This document shows positions 31,601-46,400 of a stretch of DNA of 64,000 nucleotides, in pieces. The position numbers and the translations under genes were made by a program. The stretch's first letter is position 1; each line of letters begins with the position of its first letter. Source of the stretch: Loripinus fragilis (Eukaryota > Mollusca > Bivalvia > Lucinida > Lucinidae); assembly GCA_964019695.1 (NCBI GenBank), contig OZ026521.1, positions 37,942,939 to 38,006,938 on the forward strand, read 5' to 3'. Below the pieces are notes generated by a model, which had not been told where the DNA came from, did no database searches, and was given only the letters and a program-made list of their open reading frames with translations.

Positions 31601-33115
31601 AACATGCATGTGAAATTTGAGGCAGTTCGGAGAAGTTACAATTTTTGATGGAAAATGCCTACAGCGCCGGACCTTAAAAACAGTATGAAATTTAGACATT
31701 TTCTCAATGTTCTCCAAAATTTATGAAACTTACAGAAGTTATTGGAATCAACACTAGAAACATGCATGTGAAATTTGAGGCAGTTCGGAGGTTACAATTT
31801 TTGACAGAAAAATGCTGACAGCGCTGGACCTTCAAAACAGGATGAAATTTTGACATTTTCTCAATGTTCTCCAAAATTCATGAAACTTACAGAATTTATT
31901 GGAATCACCACCAGAAACATGCATGTGAAATTTGAGGCAGTTGGGAGAAGTTACAATTTTTGACAGAAAAATGCCTACAGCGCCGGACCTTAAAAACAGT
32001 ATGAAATTTAGACATTTTCTCAATGTTCTCCAAAATTCATGAAACTTACAGAAGTTATTGGAATCAACACTAGAAACATGCATGTGAAATTTGAGGCAGT
32101 TCGGAGGTTACAATTTTTGACAGAAAAATGCTGACAGCGCTGGACCTTCAAAACAGGATGAAATTTTGACATTTTCTCAATGTTCTCCAAAATTCATGAA
32201 ACTTACAGAATTTATTGGAATCACCACCAGAAACATGCATGTGAAATTTGAGGCAGTTCAGAGAAGTTACAATTTTTGACAGAAAAATGCCTACAGCGCC
32301 GGACCTTTAAAACAGGATGAAATTTAGACATTTTCTCAATGTTCTCCAAAATTCATGAAACTTACAGAAGTTATTGGAATCACCACCAGAAACATGCATG
32401 TGAAATTTGAGGCAGTTTGGAGAAGTTACAATTTTCTACAGAAAAATTCCGACAGTGCCAGACCTTCAAAACAGGATGAAATTTTGACATTTTCTCCATG
32501 TTTTCCAAAATTCATGGCACAGAATTTATTGAAATCACGACCAGAAACATGCATGTGAAATTTGAGGCAGTTCGGAGAAGTTACAATTTTTGACGGAAAA
32601 ATGCCTACAGTCTCGGACCTTCAAAACAGGATGAAATTTTGACATTTTCTCAATGTTCTCCAAAATTCATGACACTTACAGAATTTATTGGAATCACCAC
32701 CAGAAACATGCATGTGAAATTTGAGGCAGTTCGGAGAAGTTACAATTTTTGACGGAAAAATGTCTACAGCGCCGGACGTTCAAAACAGGATGAAATTTTG
32801 ACATTTTCTCAATGTTCTCCAAAATTCATAAAACTTCCAGAATTTATTGGAATCACCACCAGAAACATGCATGTGAAATTTGAGGCAGTTCGGAGAAGTT
32901 ACAATTTTTGATGGAAAATGTCTACAGCGCCGGACCTTAAAAACAGTATGAAATTTAGACATTTTCTCAATGTTCTCCAAAATTCATGAAACTTACAGAA
33001 TTTATTGAAATCACGACCAGAAACATGCATGTGAAATTTGAGGCAGTTCGGAGGTTAGAATTTTTGACAGAAAAATGCTGACAGCGCTGGACCTTCAAAA
33101 CAGGATGAAATTTTG
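28690..33115 (+). repeat. 28-monomer higher-order repeat (4,427 bp), copy 1
   Basis: Long runs of variant monomers recur exactly 4,427 bp later. Examples are CTTCACAATTGG (30,567 / 34,994), GCCTACAGCGACC with a 4-base loss (31,028 / 35,455), CAGGATGAAATCATGAG (29,942 / 34,369) and AATTCCGACAGTGCC (32,443 / 36,870). A 17-monomer (2,686-bp) sub-period is visible inside the unit. Confidence 0.88.
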
Positions 33116-36100
33116 ACATTTTCTCAATGTTCTCCAAAATTCATGAAACTTACAGAATTCATTGGAATCACCACTAGAAACATGCATGTGAAATGTGAGG
33201 CAGTTCGGAGAAGTTACAATTTTTGATGGAAAAATGCCTACAGCGCCAGACCTTAAAAACAGTATGAAATTTAGCCATTTTCTCAATGTTCTCTAAAATT
33301 CATGAAACTTACAGAATTTATTGAAATCACCACTAGAAACATGCATGTGAAATTTGAGGCAGTTCGGAGGTTACAATTTTTGACTGAAAAATGCTGACAG
33401 CGCTGGACCTTCAAAACAGGTTGAAATTTTGACATTTTCTCAGTGTTCTCCAAAATTCATGAAACTTACAGAAGTTATTGGAATCACCACCAGAAACATG
33501 CATGTGAAATTTGAGGCAGTTCGGACAAGTTACAATTTTTGACGGAAAAATGCCTACAGCGCCGGACCTTTAAAACAGGATGAAATTGAGACATTTTCTC
33601 AATGTTCTCCAAAATTCATGAAACTTACAGAAGTTATTGGAATCACCACCAGAAACATGCATGTGAAATTTGAGGCAGTTTCGAGAAGTTACAATTTTCG
33701 ACAGAAAAATGCCGACAGCACCTGACCTTCAAAACAGGATGAAATTTTGACATTTCTCAATGTTCTCCAAAATTCATGACACTTACAGAATTTATTGAAA
33801 TCACCACCAGAAACATGCATGTGAAATTTGAGGCAGTTTGGAGAAGTTACAATTTTTGACGGAAAAATGCCTACAGCGCCGGACTTCAAAACCGGATGAA
33901 ATTTTGACATTTTCTCAATGTTCTCCAAAATTCATGACACTTACAGAATTTATTGAAATCACCATCAGAAACATGCATGTGAAATTTGAGGCAGTTTGGA
34001 GAAGTTACAATTTTTGACAGAAAAATGCCTACAGCGCCGATCCTTCAAAATTGGATAAAATTTTGACATTTTCTCAATGTTCTCCAAAATTCATGAAACT
34101 TACAGAAGTTATTGGAATCACCACCAGAAACATGCATGTGAAATTTGAGGCAGTTTGGAGAAGTTACTATTTTTTACGGAAAAATGCCTACAGTGCCGAA
34201 CCTTAAAAACTGGATGAAATTTAGACATTTTCTCAATGTTCTCCAAAATTCATGAAACTTACAGAAGTTATTGGAATCACCACCAGAAACATGCATGTGA
34301 AATTTGAGGCAGTTCAGAGAAGTTACAATTTTTGATGGAAAATGCCGACAGTGCCGGACCTTCAAAACAGGATGAAATCATGAGATTTTCTCAATGTTCT
34401 CCAAAATTCATAAAACTTCCAGAATTTATTGGAATCACCACCAGAAACATGCATGTGAAATTTGAGGCAGTTCGGAGAAGTTACAATTTTTGACGGAAAA
34501 ATGTCTACAGCGCCGGACCTTCAAAACAGGATGAAATTTTGACATTTTCTCAATGTTCTCCAAAATTCATAAAACTTCCAGAATTTATTGGAATCACCAC
34601 CAGAAACATGCATGTGAAATTTGAGGCAGTTCGGAGAAGTTACAATTTTTGATGGAAAATGCCTACAGCGCCGGACCTTAAAAACAGTATGAAATTTAGA
34701 CATTTTCTCAATGTTCTCCAAAATTCATGAAACTTACAGAATTTATTGAAATCACGACCAGAAACATGCATGTGAAATTTGAGGCAGTTCGGAGGTTTGA
34801 ATTTTTGACAGAAAAATGCTGACAGCGCTGGACCTTCAAAACAGGATGAAATTTTGACATTTTCTCAATGTTCTCCAAAATTCATGAAACTTACAGAATT
34901 TATTGGAATCACCACCAGAAACATGCATGTGAAATTTGAGGCAGTTTGGAGAAGTTACAATTTTTGATGGAAAAATGCCTACAGCGCCGGACCTTCACAA
35001 TTGGATGAAATTTTGACATTTTCTCAATGTTCTCCAAAATTCATGAAACTTACAGAAGTTATTGGAATCACCACCAGAAACATGCATGTGAAATTTGAGG
35101 CAGTTCGGACAAGTTACAATTTTTGACGGAAAAATGCCTACAGCGCCGGACCTTTAAAACAGGATGAAATTGAGACATTTTCTCAATGTTCTCCAAAATT
35201 CATGAAACTTACAGAAGTTATTGGAATCACCACCAGAAACATGCATGTGAAATTTGAGGCAGTTTCGAGAAGTTACAATTTTCGACAGAAAAATGCCGAC
35301 AGCACCTGACCTTCAAAACAGGATGAAATTTTGACATTTTCTCAATGTTCTCCAAAATTCATGACACTTACAGAATATATTGAAATCACCACCAGAAACA
35401 TGCATGTGAAATTTGAGGCAGTTTGGAGAAGTTACAATTTTCGACGGAAAAATGCCTACAGCGACCTTTAAAACAGTATGAAATTTAGACATTTTCTCAA
35501 TGTTCTCCAAAATTCATGAAACTTACAGAAGTTATTGGAATCACCATCAGAAACATGCATGTGAAATTTGAGGCAGTTTGGAGAAGTTACAATTTTTGAC
35601 GGAAAAATGCCTACAGCGCCGGACCTTCAAAACAGGATGAAATTTTGAGATTTTCTCAATGATCTCCAAAATTCATGACACTTACAGAATTTATTGAAAT
35701 CACCACCAGAAACATGCATGTGAAATTTGAGGCAGTTTGGAGAAATTACAATTTTTGACAGAAAAATGCCTACAGCGCCGGACCTTCAAAACAGGATGAA
35801 ATTTTGAGATTTTCTCAATGTTCTCCAAAATTCATGAAACTTACAGAAGTTATTGGAATCACCACCAGAAACATGCATGTGAAATTTGAGGCAGATCGGA
35901 GAAGTTACAATTTTTGATGGAAAATGCCTACAGCGCCGGACCTTCAAAACAGGATGAAATTTTGACATTTTTTCAATGTTCTCCAAAATTCATGAAACTT
36001 ACAGAATTTATTGGAATCACCACCAGAAACATGCATGTGAAATTTGAGGCAGTTCGGAGAAGTTACAATTTTTGATGGAAAATGCCTACAGCGCCGGACC

Positions 36101-37580
36101 TTAAAAACAGTATGAAATTTAGACATTTTCTCAATGTTCTCCAAAATTTATGAAACTTACAGAAGTTATTGGAATCAACACTAGAAACATGCATGTGAAA
36201 TTTGAGGCAGTTCGGAGGTTACAATTTTTGACAGAAAAATGCTGACAGCGCTGGACCTTCAAAACAGGATGAAATTTTGACATTTTCTCAATGTTCTCCA
36301 AAATTCATGAAACTTACAGAATTTATTGGAATCACCACCAGAAACATGCATGTGAAATTTGAGGCAGTTGGGAGAAGTTACAATTTTTGACAGAAAAATG
36401 CCTACAGCGCCGGACCTTAAAAACAGTATGAAATTTAGACATTTTCTCAATGTTCTCCAAAATTCATGAAACTTACAGAAGTTATTGGAATCAACACTAG
36501 AAACATGCATGTGAAATTTGAGGCAGTTCGGAGGTTACAATTTTTGACAGAAAAATGCTGACAGCGCTGGACCTTCAAAATAGGATGAAATTTTGACATT
36601 TTCTCAATGTTCTCCAAAATTCATGAAACTTACAGAATTTATTGGAATCACCACCAGAAACATGCATGTGAAATTTGAGGCAGTTCAGAGAAGTTACAAT
36701 TTTTGACAGAAAAATGCCTACAGCGCCGGACCTTTAAAACAGGATGAAATTTAGACATTTTCTCAATGTTCTCCAAAATTCATGAAACTTACAGAAGTTA
36801 TTGGAATGACCACCAGAAACATGCATGTGAAATTTGAGGCAGTTTGGAGAAGTTACAATTTTCTACAGAAAAATTCCGACAGTGCCAGACCTTCAAAACA
36901 GGATGAAATTTTGACATTTTCTCCATGTTTTCCAAAATTCATGGCACAGAATTTATTGAAATCACGACCAGAAACATGCATGTGAAATTTGAGGCAGTTC
37001 GGAGAAGTTACAATTTTTGACGGAAAAATGCCTACAGTCTCGGACCTTCAAAACAGGATGAAATTTTGACATTTTCTCAATGTTCTCCAAAATTCATGAC
37101 ACTTACAGAATTTATTGGAATCACCACCAGAAACATGCATGTGAAATTTGAGGCAGTTCGGAGAAGTTACAATTTTTGACGGAAAAATGTCTACAGCGCC
37201 GGACCTTCAAAACAGGATGAAATTTTGACATTTTCTCAATGTTCTCCAAAATTCATAAAACTTCCAGAATTTATTGGAATCACCACCAGAAACATGCATG
37301 TGAAATTTGAGGCAGTTCGGAGAAGTTACAATTTTTGATGGAAAATGTCTACAGCGCCGGACCTTAAAAACAGTATGAAATTTAGACATTTTCTCAATGT
37401 TCTCCAAAATTCATGAAACTTACAGAATTTATTGAAATCACGACCAGAAACATGCATGTGAAATTTGAGGCAGTTCGGAGGTTAGAATTTTTGACAGAAA
37501 AATGCTGACAGCGCTGGACCTTCAAAACAGGATGAAATTTTGACATTTTCTCAATGTTCTCCAAAATTCATGAAACTTAC
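33115..37580 (+). repeat. 28-monomer higher-order repeat, copy 2
   Basis: Nearly identical partner of 28,690-33,115. The match to copy 1 ends near 37,580, where the CACTAG/ATTCATTGG monomer that opens the unit is replaced by one from the middle of the unit. Confidence 0.88.
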
Positions 37581-40200
37581 AGAATTTATTGGAATCACCA
37601 CCAGAAACATGCATGTGAAATTTGAGGCAGTTTGGAGAAGTTACAATTTTTGACGGAAAAATGCCTACAGCGCCGACCCTTCACAATTGGATGAAATTTT
37701 GACATTTTCTCAATGTTCTCCAAAATTCATGAAACTTACAGAAGTTATTGGAATCACCACCAGAAACTTGCATGTGAAATTTGAGGCAGTTCGGACAAGT
37801 TACAATTTTTGACGGAAAAATGCCTACAGCGCCGGACCTTTAAAACAGGATGAAATTGAGACATTTTCTCAATGTTCTCCAAAATTCATGAAACTTACAG
37901 AAGTTATTGGAATCACCACCAGAAACATGCATGTGAAATTTGAGGCAGTTTCGAGAAGTTACAATTTTCGACAGAAAAATGCCGACAGCACCTGACCTTC
38001 AAAACAGGATGAAATTTTGACATTTTCTCAATGTTCTCCAAAATTCATGACACTTACAGAATATATTGAAATCACCACCAGAAACATGCATGTGAAATTT
38101 GAGGCAGTTTGGAGAAGTTACAATTTTCGACGGAAAAATGCCTACAGCGACCTTTAAAACAGGATGAAATTTAGACATTTTCTCAATGTTCTCCAAAATT
38201 CATGAAACTTACAGAAGTTATTGGAATCACCATCAGAAACATGCATGTGAAATTTGAGGCAGTTTGGAGAAGTTACAATTTTTGACGGAAAAATGCCTAC
38301 AGCGCCGGACCTTCAAAACAGGATGAAATTTTGAGATTTTCTCAATGTTCTCCAAAATTCATGACACTTACAGAATTTATTGAAATCACCACCAGAAACA
38401 TGCATGTGAAATCTGAGGCAGTTTGGAGAAGTTACAATTTTTGACAGAAAAATGCCTACAGCGCCGGACCTTCAAAACAGGATGAAATTTTGAGATTTTC
38501 TCAATGTTCTCCAAAATTCATGAAACTTACAGAAGTTATTGGAATCACCACCTGAAACATACATGTGAAATTTGAGGCAGTTCGGAGAAGTTACAATTTT
38601 TGATGGAAAATGCCTACAGCGCCGGACCTTCAAAACAGGATGAAATTTTGACATTTTCTCAATGTTCTCCAAAATTCATGAAACTTACAAAATTTATTGG
38701 AATCACCACCAGAAACATGCATGTGAAATTTGAGGCAGTTTGGAGAAGTTCCAATTTTTGACGGAAAAATGCCTACAGCGCCGGACCTTCAAAACAGGAT
38801 GAAATTTTGACATTTTCTCAATGTTCTCCAAAATTCATGAAACTTACAGAATTTATTGGAATCACCACCAGAAACATGCATGTGAAATTTGAGGCAGTTT
38901 GGAGAAGTTCCAATTTTTGACGGAAAAATGCCTACAGCGCCGGACCTTCAAAATTGGATGAAATTTTGACATTTTTTCAATGTTCTCCAAATTTCATGAA
39001 ACTTACAGAATTTATTGGAATCACCACCAGAAACATGCATGTGAAATTTGAGGCAGTTCGGAGAAGTTACAATTTTTGATGGAAAATGCCTACAGCGCCG
39101 GACCTTAAAAACAGTATGAAATTTAGACATTTTCTCAATGTTCTCCAAAATTTGTGAAACTTACAGAAGTTATTGGAATCAACACTAGAAACATGCATGT
39201 GAAATTTGAGGCAGTTCGGAGGTTACAATTTTTGACAGAAAAATGCTGACAGCGCTGGACCTTCAAAACAGGATGAAATTTTGACATTTTCTCAATGTTC
39301 TCCAAAATTCATGAAACTTACAGAATTTATTGTCATCACCACCAGAAACATGCATGTGAAATTTGAGGCAGTTCGGAGAAGTTACAATTTTTGACAGAAA
39401 AATGCCTACAGCGCCGGACCTTAAAAACAGTATGAAATTTAGACATTTTCTCAATGTTCTCCAAAATTCATGAAACTTACAGAAGTTATTGGAATCAACA
39501 CTAGAAACATGCATGTGAAATTTGAGGCAGTTCGGAGGTTACAATTTTTGACAGAAAAATGCTGACAGCGCTGGACCTTCAAAACAGGATGAAATTTTGA
39601 CATTTTCTCAATGTTCTCCAAAATTCATGAAACTTACAGAATTTATTGGAATCACCACCAGAAACATGCATGTGAAATTTGAGGCAGTTCGGAGAAGTTA
39701 CAATTTTTGACAGAAAAATGCCTACAGCCCCGGACCTTTAAAACAGGATGAAATTTAGACATTTTCTCAATGTTCTCCAAAATTCATGAAACTTACAGAA
39801 GTTATTGGAATCACCACCAGAAACATGCATGTGAAATTTGAGGCAGTTTGGAGAAGTTACAATTTTCTACAGAAAAATTCCGACAGTGCCAGACCTTCAA
39901 AACAGGATGAAATTTTGACATTTTCTCCATGTTCTCCAAAATTCATGGCACAGAATTTATTGAAATCACCACCAGAATATGCATGTGAAATTTGAGGCAG
40001 TTTGGAGAAGTTACAATTTTTGACAGAAAAATGCTGACAGCGCTGGACCTTCAAAACAGGATGAAATTTTGAGATTTTCTCAATGTTCTCAAAAATTCAT
40101 AAAACTTACAGAAGTTATTGGAATCACCACCAGAAACATGCATGTGAAATTTGAGGCAGTTTGGAGAAACTACAATTTTCAACAGAAAAATGCCGACAGT
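37580..40200 (+). repeat. 28-monomer unit, partial and rearranged third copy
   Basis: It resumes at the CTTCACAATTGG monomer (37,679), 2,686 bp after its counterpart. After about 38,700 the offset becomes 3,004 bp, meaning two extra monomers (318 bp) have been inserted, both with AGAAGTTCCAATTTTTGACG. It looks like an unequal exchange product. Confidence 0.8.
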
Positions 40201-41759
40201 GCCGGACCTTCAAAACAGGATGAAATTTAGACATTTTCTCAATGGTTCTCCAAAATTCATGAAACTTACAGAATTTATTGGAATCACCACCAGAAACATG
40301 CATGTGAAATTTGAGGCAGTTCCGAGAAGTTACAATTTTTGACGGAAAAATGCCTACAGTCTCGGACCTTCAAAACAGGATGAAATTTTGACATTTTCTC
40401 AATGTTCTCCAAAATTCATGACACTTACAGAATTTATTGAAATCACCACCAGAAACATGCATGTGAGATTTGAGGCAGTTTGGAGAAGTTACAATTTTTG
40501 ACAGAAAAATGCCTACAGCGCCGGACCTTCAAAACAGGATGAAATTTTGAGATTTTCTCAATGTTCTCCAAAATTCATGAAACTTACAGAAGTTATTGGA
40601 ATCACCACCAGAAACATGCATGTGAAATTTGAGGCAGTTCAGAGAAGTTACAATTTTTGATGGAAAATGCCGACAGTGCCGGACCTTCAAAACAGGATGA
40701 AATTTTGACATTTTCTCAATGTTCTCCAAAATTCATAAAACTTCCAGAATTTATTGGAATCACCACCAGAAACATGCATGTGAAATTTGAGGCAGTTCGG
40801 AGAAGTTACAATTTTTGACGGAAAAATGTCTACAGCGCCGGACCTTCAAAACAGGATGAAATTTTGACATTTTCTCAATGTTCTCCAAAATTCATAAAAC
40901 TTCCAGAATTTATTGGAATCACCACCAGAAACATGCATGTAAATTTGAGGCAGTTCGGAGAAGTTAAAATTTTTGATGGAAAATGCCTACAGCGCCGGAC
41001 CTTAAAAACAGTATGAAATTTAGACATTTTCTCAATGTTCTCCAAAATTCATGAAACTTACAGAATTTATTGAAATCACGACCAGAAACATGCATGTGAA
41101 ATTTGAGGCAGTTTGGAGAAGTTACAATTTTTGACGGAAAAATGCCTACAGCGCCGGACCTTCAAAACAGGATGAAATTTTGAGATTTTCTCAATGATCT
41201 CCAAAATTCATGACACTTACAGAATTTATTGAAATCACCACCAGAAACATGCATGTGAAATTTGAGGCAGTTTGGAGAAATTACAATTTTTGACAGAAAA
41301 ATGCCTACAGCGCCGGACCTTCAAAACAGGATGAAATTTTGAGATTTTCTCAATGTTCTCCAAAATTCATGAAACTTACAGAAGTTATTGGAATCACCAC
41401 CAGAAACATGCATGTGAAATTTGAGGCAGATCGGAGAAGTTACAATTTTTGATGGAAAATGCCTACAGCGCCGGACCTTCAAAACAGGATGAAATTTTGA
41501 CATTTTTTCAATGTTCTCCAAAATTCATGAACCTTACAGAAGTTATTGGAATCACCACCAGAAACATGCATGTGAAATTTGAGGCAGTTCGGAGAAGTTA
41601 CAATTTTTGACGGAAAAATGCCTACAGCGCCCAACCTTTAAAACAGGATGAAATTTAGACATTTTCTCAATGTTCTCCAAAATTCATGAAACTTACAGAA
41701 GTTATTTGAATCACCACCAGAAACATGCATGTGAAATTTGAGGCAGTTTGGAGAAGTTT

Positions 41760-42711
41760 CAATTTTTGACGGAAAAATGCTTACAGGGCCGACCCTTCAA
41801 AATAGGATGAAATTTTGACATTTTCTCAATGTTCTCCAAAATTCATGAAACTTACAGAATTTATTGGAATCACCACCAGAAACATGCATGTGAAATTTGA
41901 GGCAGTTCGGATATTACAATTTTTGACAGAAAAAGGCTGACAGCGCTGGACCTTCCAAACAGGATGAAATTTTGACATTTTCTCAATGTTCTCCAAAATT
42001 CATGAAACTTACAGAATTTATTGGAATCACCACCAGAAACATGCATGTGAAATTTGAGGCAGTTTGGAGAAACTACAATTTTCAACAGAAAAATGCCGAC
42101 AGTGCCGGACCTTCAAAACAGGATGAAATTTAGACATTTTCTCAATGGTTCTCCAAAATTCATGAAACTTACAGAATTTATTGGAATCACCACCAGAAAC
42201 ATGCACGTGAAATTTGAGGCAGTTCCGAGAAGTTTCAATTTTTGACGGAAAAATGCTTACAGGGCCGACCCTTCAAAATAGGATGAAATTTTGACATTTT
42301 CTCAATGTTCTCCAAAATTCATGAAACTTACAGAATTTATTGGAATCACCACCAGAAACATGCATGTGAAATTTGAGGCAGTTCGGATATTACAATTTTT
42401 GACAGAAAAAGGCTGACAGCGCTGGACCTTCCAAACAGGATGAAATTTTGACATTTTCTCAATGTTCTCCAAAATTCATGAAACTTACAGAATTTATTGG
42501 AATCACCACCAGAAACATGCATGTGAAATTTGAGGCAGTTTGGAGAAACTACAATTTTCAACAGAAAAATGCCGACAGTGCCGGACCTTCAAAACAGGAT
42601 GAAATTTAGACATTTTCTCAATGGTTCTCCAAAATTCATGAAACTTACAGAATTTATTGGAATCACCACCAGAAACATGCATGTGAAATTTGAGGCAGTT
42701 CCGAGAAGTTA
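41760..42711 (+). repeat. Recent 3-monomer tandem duplication (476 bp x 2)
   Basis: 41,760-42,235 and 42,236-42,711 share the rare markers GCTTACAGGGCCGACCC, GGATATTACAATTTTTG and GAAAAAGGCTGACAGCGC at exactly 476-bp spacing. I see almost no base differences. 476 is 159+159+158. Confidence 0.9.
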
Positions 42712-43429
42712 CAATTTTTGACGGAAAAATGCCTACAGTCTCGGACCTTCAAAACAGGATGAAATTTTGACATTTTCTCAATGTTCTCCAAAATTCATGA
42801 CACTTACAGAATTTATTGAAATCACCACCAGAAACATGCATGTGAGATTTGAGGCAGTTTGGAGAAGTTACAATTTTTGACAGAAAAATGCCTACAGCGC
42901 CGGACCTTCAAAACAGGATGAAATTTTGAGATTTTCTCAATGTTCTCCAAAATTCATGAAACTTACAGAAGTTATTGGAATCACCACCAGAAACATGCAT
43001 GAGAAATTTGAGGCAGTTCAGAGAAGTTACAATTTTTGATGGAAAATGCCGACAGTGCCAGACCTTCAAAACAGGATGAAATTTTGACATTTTCTCAATG
43101 TTCTCCAAAATTCATGAAACTTACAGAAGTTATTGGAATCAACACTAGAAACATGCATGTGAAATTTGAGGCAGTTCGGAGGTTACAATTTTTGACAGAA
43201 AAATGCTGACAGCGCTGGACCTTCAAAACAGGATGAAATTTTGACATTTTCTCAATGTTCTCCAAAATTCATGAAACTTACAGAATTTATTGGAATCACC
43301 ACCAGAAACATGCATGTGAAATTTGAGTCAGTTCAGAGAAGTTACAATTTTTGACAGAAAAATGCCTACAGCGCCGGACCTTTAAAACAGGATGAAATTT
43401 AGACATTTTCTCAATGTTCTCCAAAATTC

Positions 43430-46400
43430 ATGAAACTTACAGAAGTTATTGGAATCACCACCAGAAACATGCATGTGAAATTTGAGGCAGTTTGGAGAAG
43501 TTACAATTTTCTACAGAAAAATTCCGACAGTGCCAGACCTTCAAAACAGGATGAAATTTTGACATTTTCTCCATATTGTCCAAAATTCATGGCACAGAAT
43601 TTATTGAAATCACCACCAGAACATGCATGTGAAATTTGAGGCAGTTTGGAGAAGTTACAATTTTTGACAGAAAAATGCTGACAGCGCTGGACCTTCAAAA
43701 CAGGATGAAATTTTGAGATTTTCTCAATGTTCTCCAAAATTCATAAAACTTACAGAAGTTATTGGAATCACCACCAGAAACATGCATGTGAAATTTGAGG
43801 CAGTTTGGAGAAACTACAATTTTCAACAGAAAAATGCCGACAGTGCCGGACCTTCAAAACAGGATGAAATTTAGACATTTTCTCAATGGTTCTCCAAAAT
43901 TCATGAAACTTACAGAATTTATTGGAATCACCACCAGAAACATGCATGTGAAATTTGAGGCAGTTCGGAGAAGTTACAATTTTTGACGGAAAAATGCCTA
44001 CAGTCTCGGACCTTCAAAACAGGATGAAATTTTGACATTTTCTCAATGTTCTCCAAAATTCATGACACTTACAGAATTTATTGAAATCACCACCAGAAAC
44101 ATGCATGTGAGATTTGAGGCAGTTTGGAGAAGTTACAATTTTTGTTGACAGAAAAATGCCTACAGCGCCGGACCTTCAAAACAGTATGAAATTTTGAGAT
44201 TTTCTCAATGTTCTCCAAAATTCATGAAACTTACAGAAGTTATTGGAATCACCACCAGAAACATGCATGTGAAATTTGAGGCAGTTCAGAGAAGTTACAA
44301 TTTTTGATGGAAAATGCCGACAGTGCCGGACCTTCAAAACAGGATGAAATTTTGACATTTTCTCAATGTTCTCCAAAATTCATAAAACTTCCAGAATTTA
44401 TTGGAATCACCACCAGAAACATGCATGTGAAATTTGAGGCAGTTCGGAGAAGTTACATTTTTTGACGGAAAAATGTCTACAGCGCCGGACCTTCAAAACA
44501 GGATGAAATTTTGACATTTTCTCAATTATCTCCAAAATTCATAAAACTTCCAGAATTTATTGGAATCACCACCAGAAACATGCATGTGAAATTTGAGGCA
44601 GTTCGGAGAAGTTACAATTTTTGATGGAAAATGCCTACAGCGCCGGACCTTAAAAACAGTATGAAATTTAGACATTTTCTCAATGTTATCCAAAATTCAT
44701 GAAACTTACAGAATTTATTGAAATCACCACCAGAAACATGCATGTGAAATTTGAGGCGGTTCGGAGAAGTTACAATTTTTGATGGAAAAATGTCTACAGC
44801 GCCGGACCTTCAAAACAGGATGAAATTTTGACATTTTCTCAATGTTCTCCAAAATTCATGACACTTACAGAATTTATTGGAATCACCACCAGAATCATGC
44901 ATGTGAAATTTGAGGCAGTTTGGAGAAGTTATAATTTTTGACAGAAAAATGGCTACAGCGCTGGACCTTCAAAACAGGATGAAATTTTGAGATTTTCTCA
45001 ATGTTCTCCAAAATTCATGAAACTTACAGAAGTTATTGGAATCACCACCAGAAACATGCATGTGAAATTTGAGGCAGTTCTGAGAAGTTACAATTTTTGA
45101 CGGAAAAATGCCTACAGCGCCAGATCTAAAAAACAGGATGAAATTTCGACATTTTCTTAATGTTCTCCAAAATTCATGAAACTTACAGAAGTTATTGGAA
45201 TCACCACCAGAAACATGCATGTGAAATTTGAAGCAGTTTGGAGAAGTTACAATTTTTGACGGAAAAATGCCTACAGTGCCGGACCTTCAAAACAGGATGA
45301 AATTTTGACATTTTCTCAATGTTTTCCAAAATTCATGACACTTACAGAATTTATTGAAATCACCACCAGAAACATGCATGTGAAATTTGAGGCAGTTTGG
45401 AGAAGTTACAATTTTTGACAGAAAAATGCCTACAGCGCCTAACCTTCAAAACAGGATGAAATTTTGACATTTTCTCAATGTTCTCCAAAATTCATGAAAC
45501 TTACAGAATTTATTGAAATCACCACCAGAAACATGCATGTGAAATTTGAGGCAGTTTGGAGAAGTTACAATTTTTGACGGAAAAATGCCTACAGCGCCGG
45601 ACCTTAAAAACAGGATGAAATTTAGACATTTTCTCAATGTTCTCCAAAATTCATGAAACTTACAGAAGTTATTGGAATCACCACCAGAAACTTGCATGTG
45701 AAATTTGAGGCAGTTTGGAGAAGTTACAATTTTCGACGGAAAAATGCCGACAGCGCCGGACCTTCAAAACAGGATGAAATTTAGACATTTTCTCAATGGT
45801 TCTCCAAAATTCATGAAACTTACAGAATTTATTGGAATCACCACCAGAAACATGCATGTGAAATTTGAGGCAGTTCGGAGAAGTTACAATTTTTGACGGA
45901 AAAATGCCTACAGTCTCGGACCTTCAAAACAGGATGAAATTTTGACATTTTCTCAATGTTCTCCAAAATTAATGACACTTACAGAATTTATTGAAATCAC
46001 CACCAGAAACATGCATGTGAGATTTGAGGCAGTTTGGAGAAGTTACAATTTTTGACAGAAAAATGCCTACAGCGCCGGACCTTCAAAACAGGATGAAATT
46101 TTGAGATTTTCTCAATGTTCTCCAAAATTCATGAAACTTACAGAAGTTATTGGAATCACCACCAGAAACATGCATGTGAAATTTGAGGCAGTTCAGAGAA
46201 GTTATAATTTTTGATGGAAAATGCCGACAGCGCCGGACCTTCAAAACAGGATGAAATTTTGACATTTTCTCAATGTTCTCCAAAATTCATGAAACTTACA
46301 GAATTTATTGGAATCACCACCAGAAACATGCATGTGAAATTTGAGGCAGTTCGGAGAAGTTACAATTTTTGACAGAAAAATGCCTACAGCGCCAGAACTT

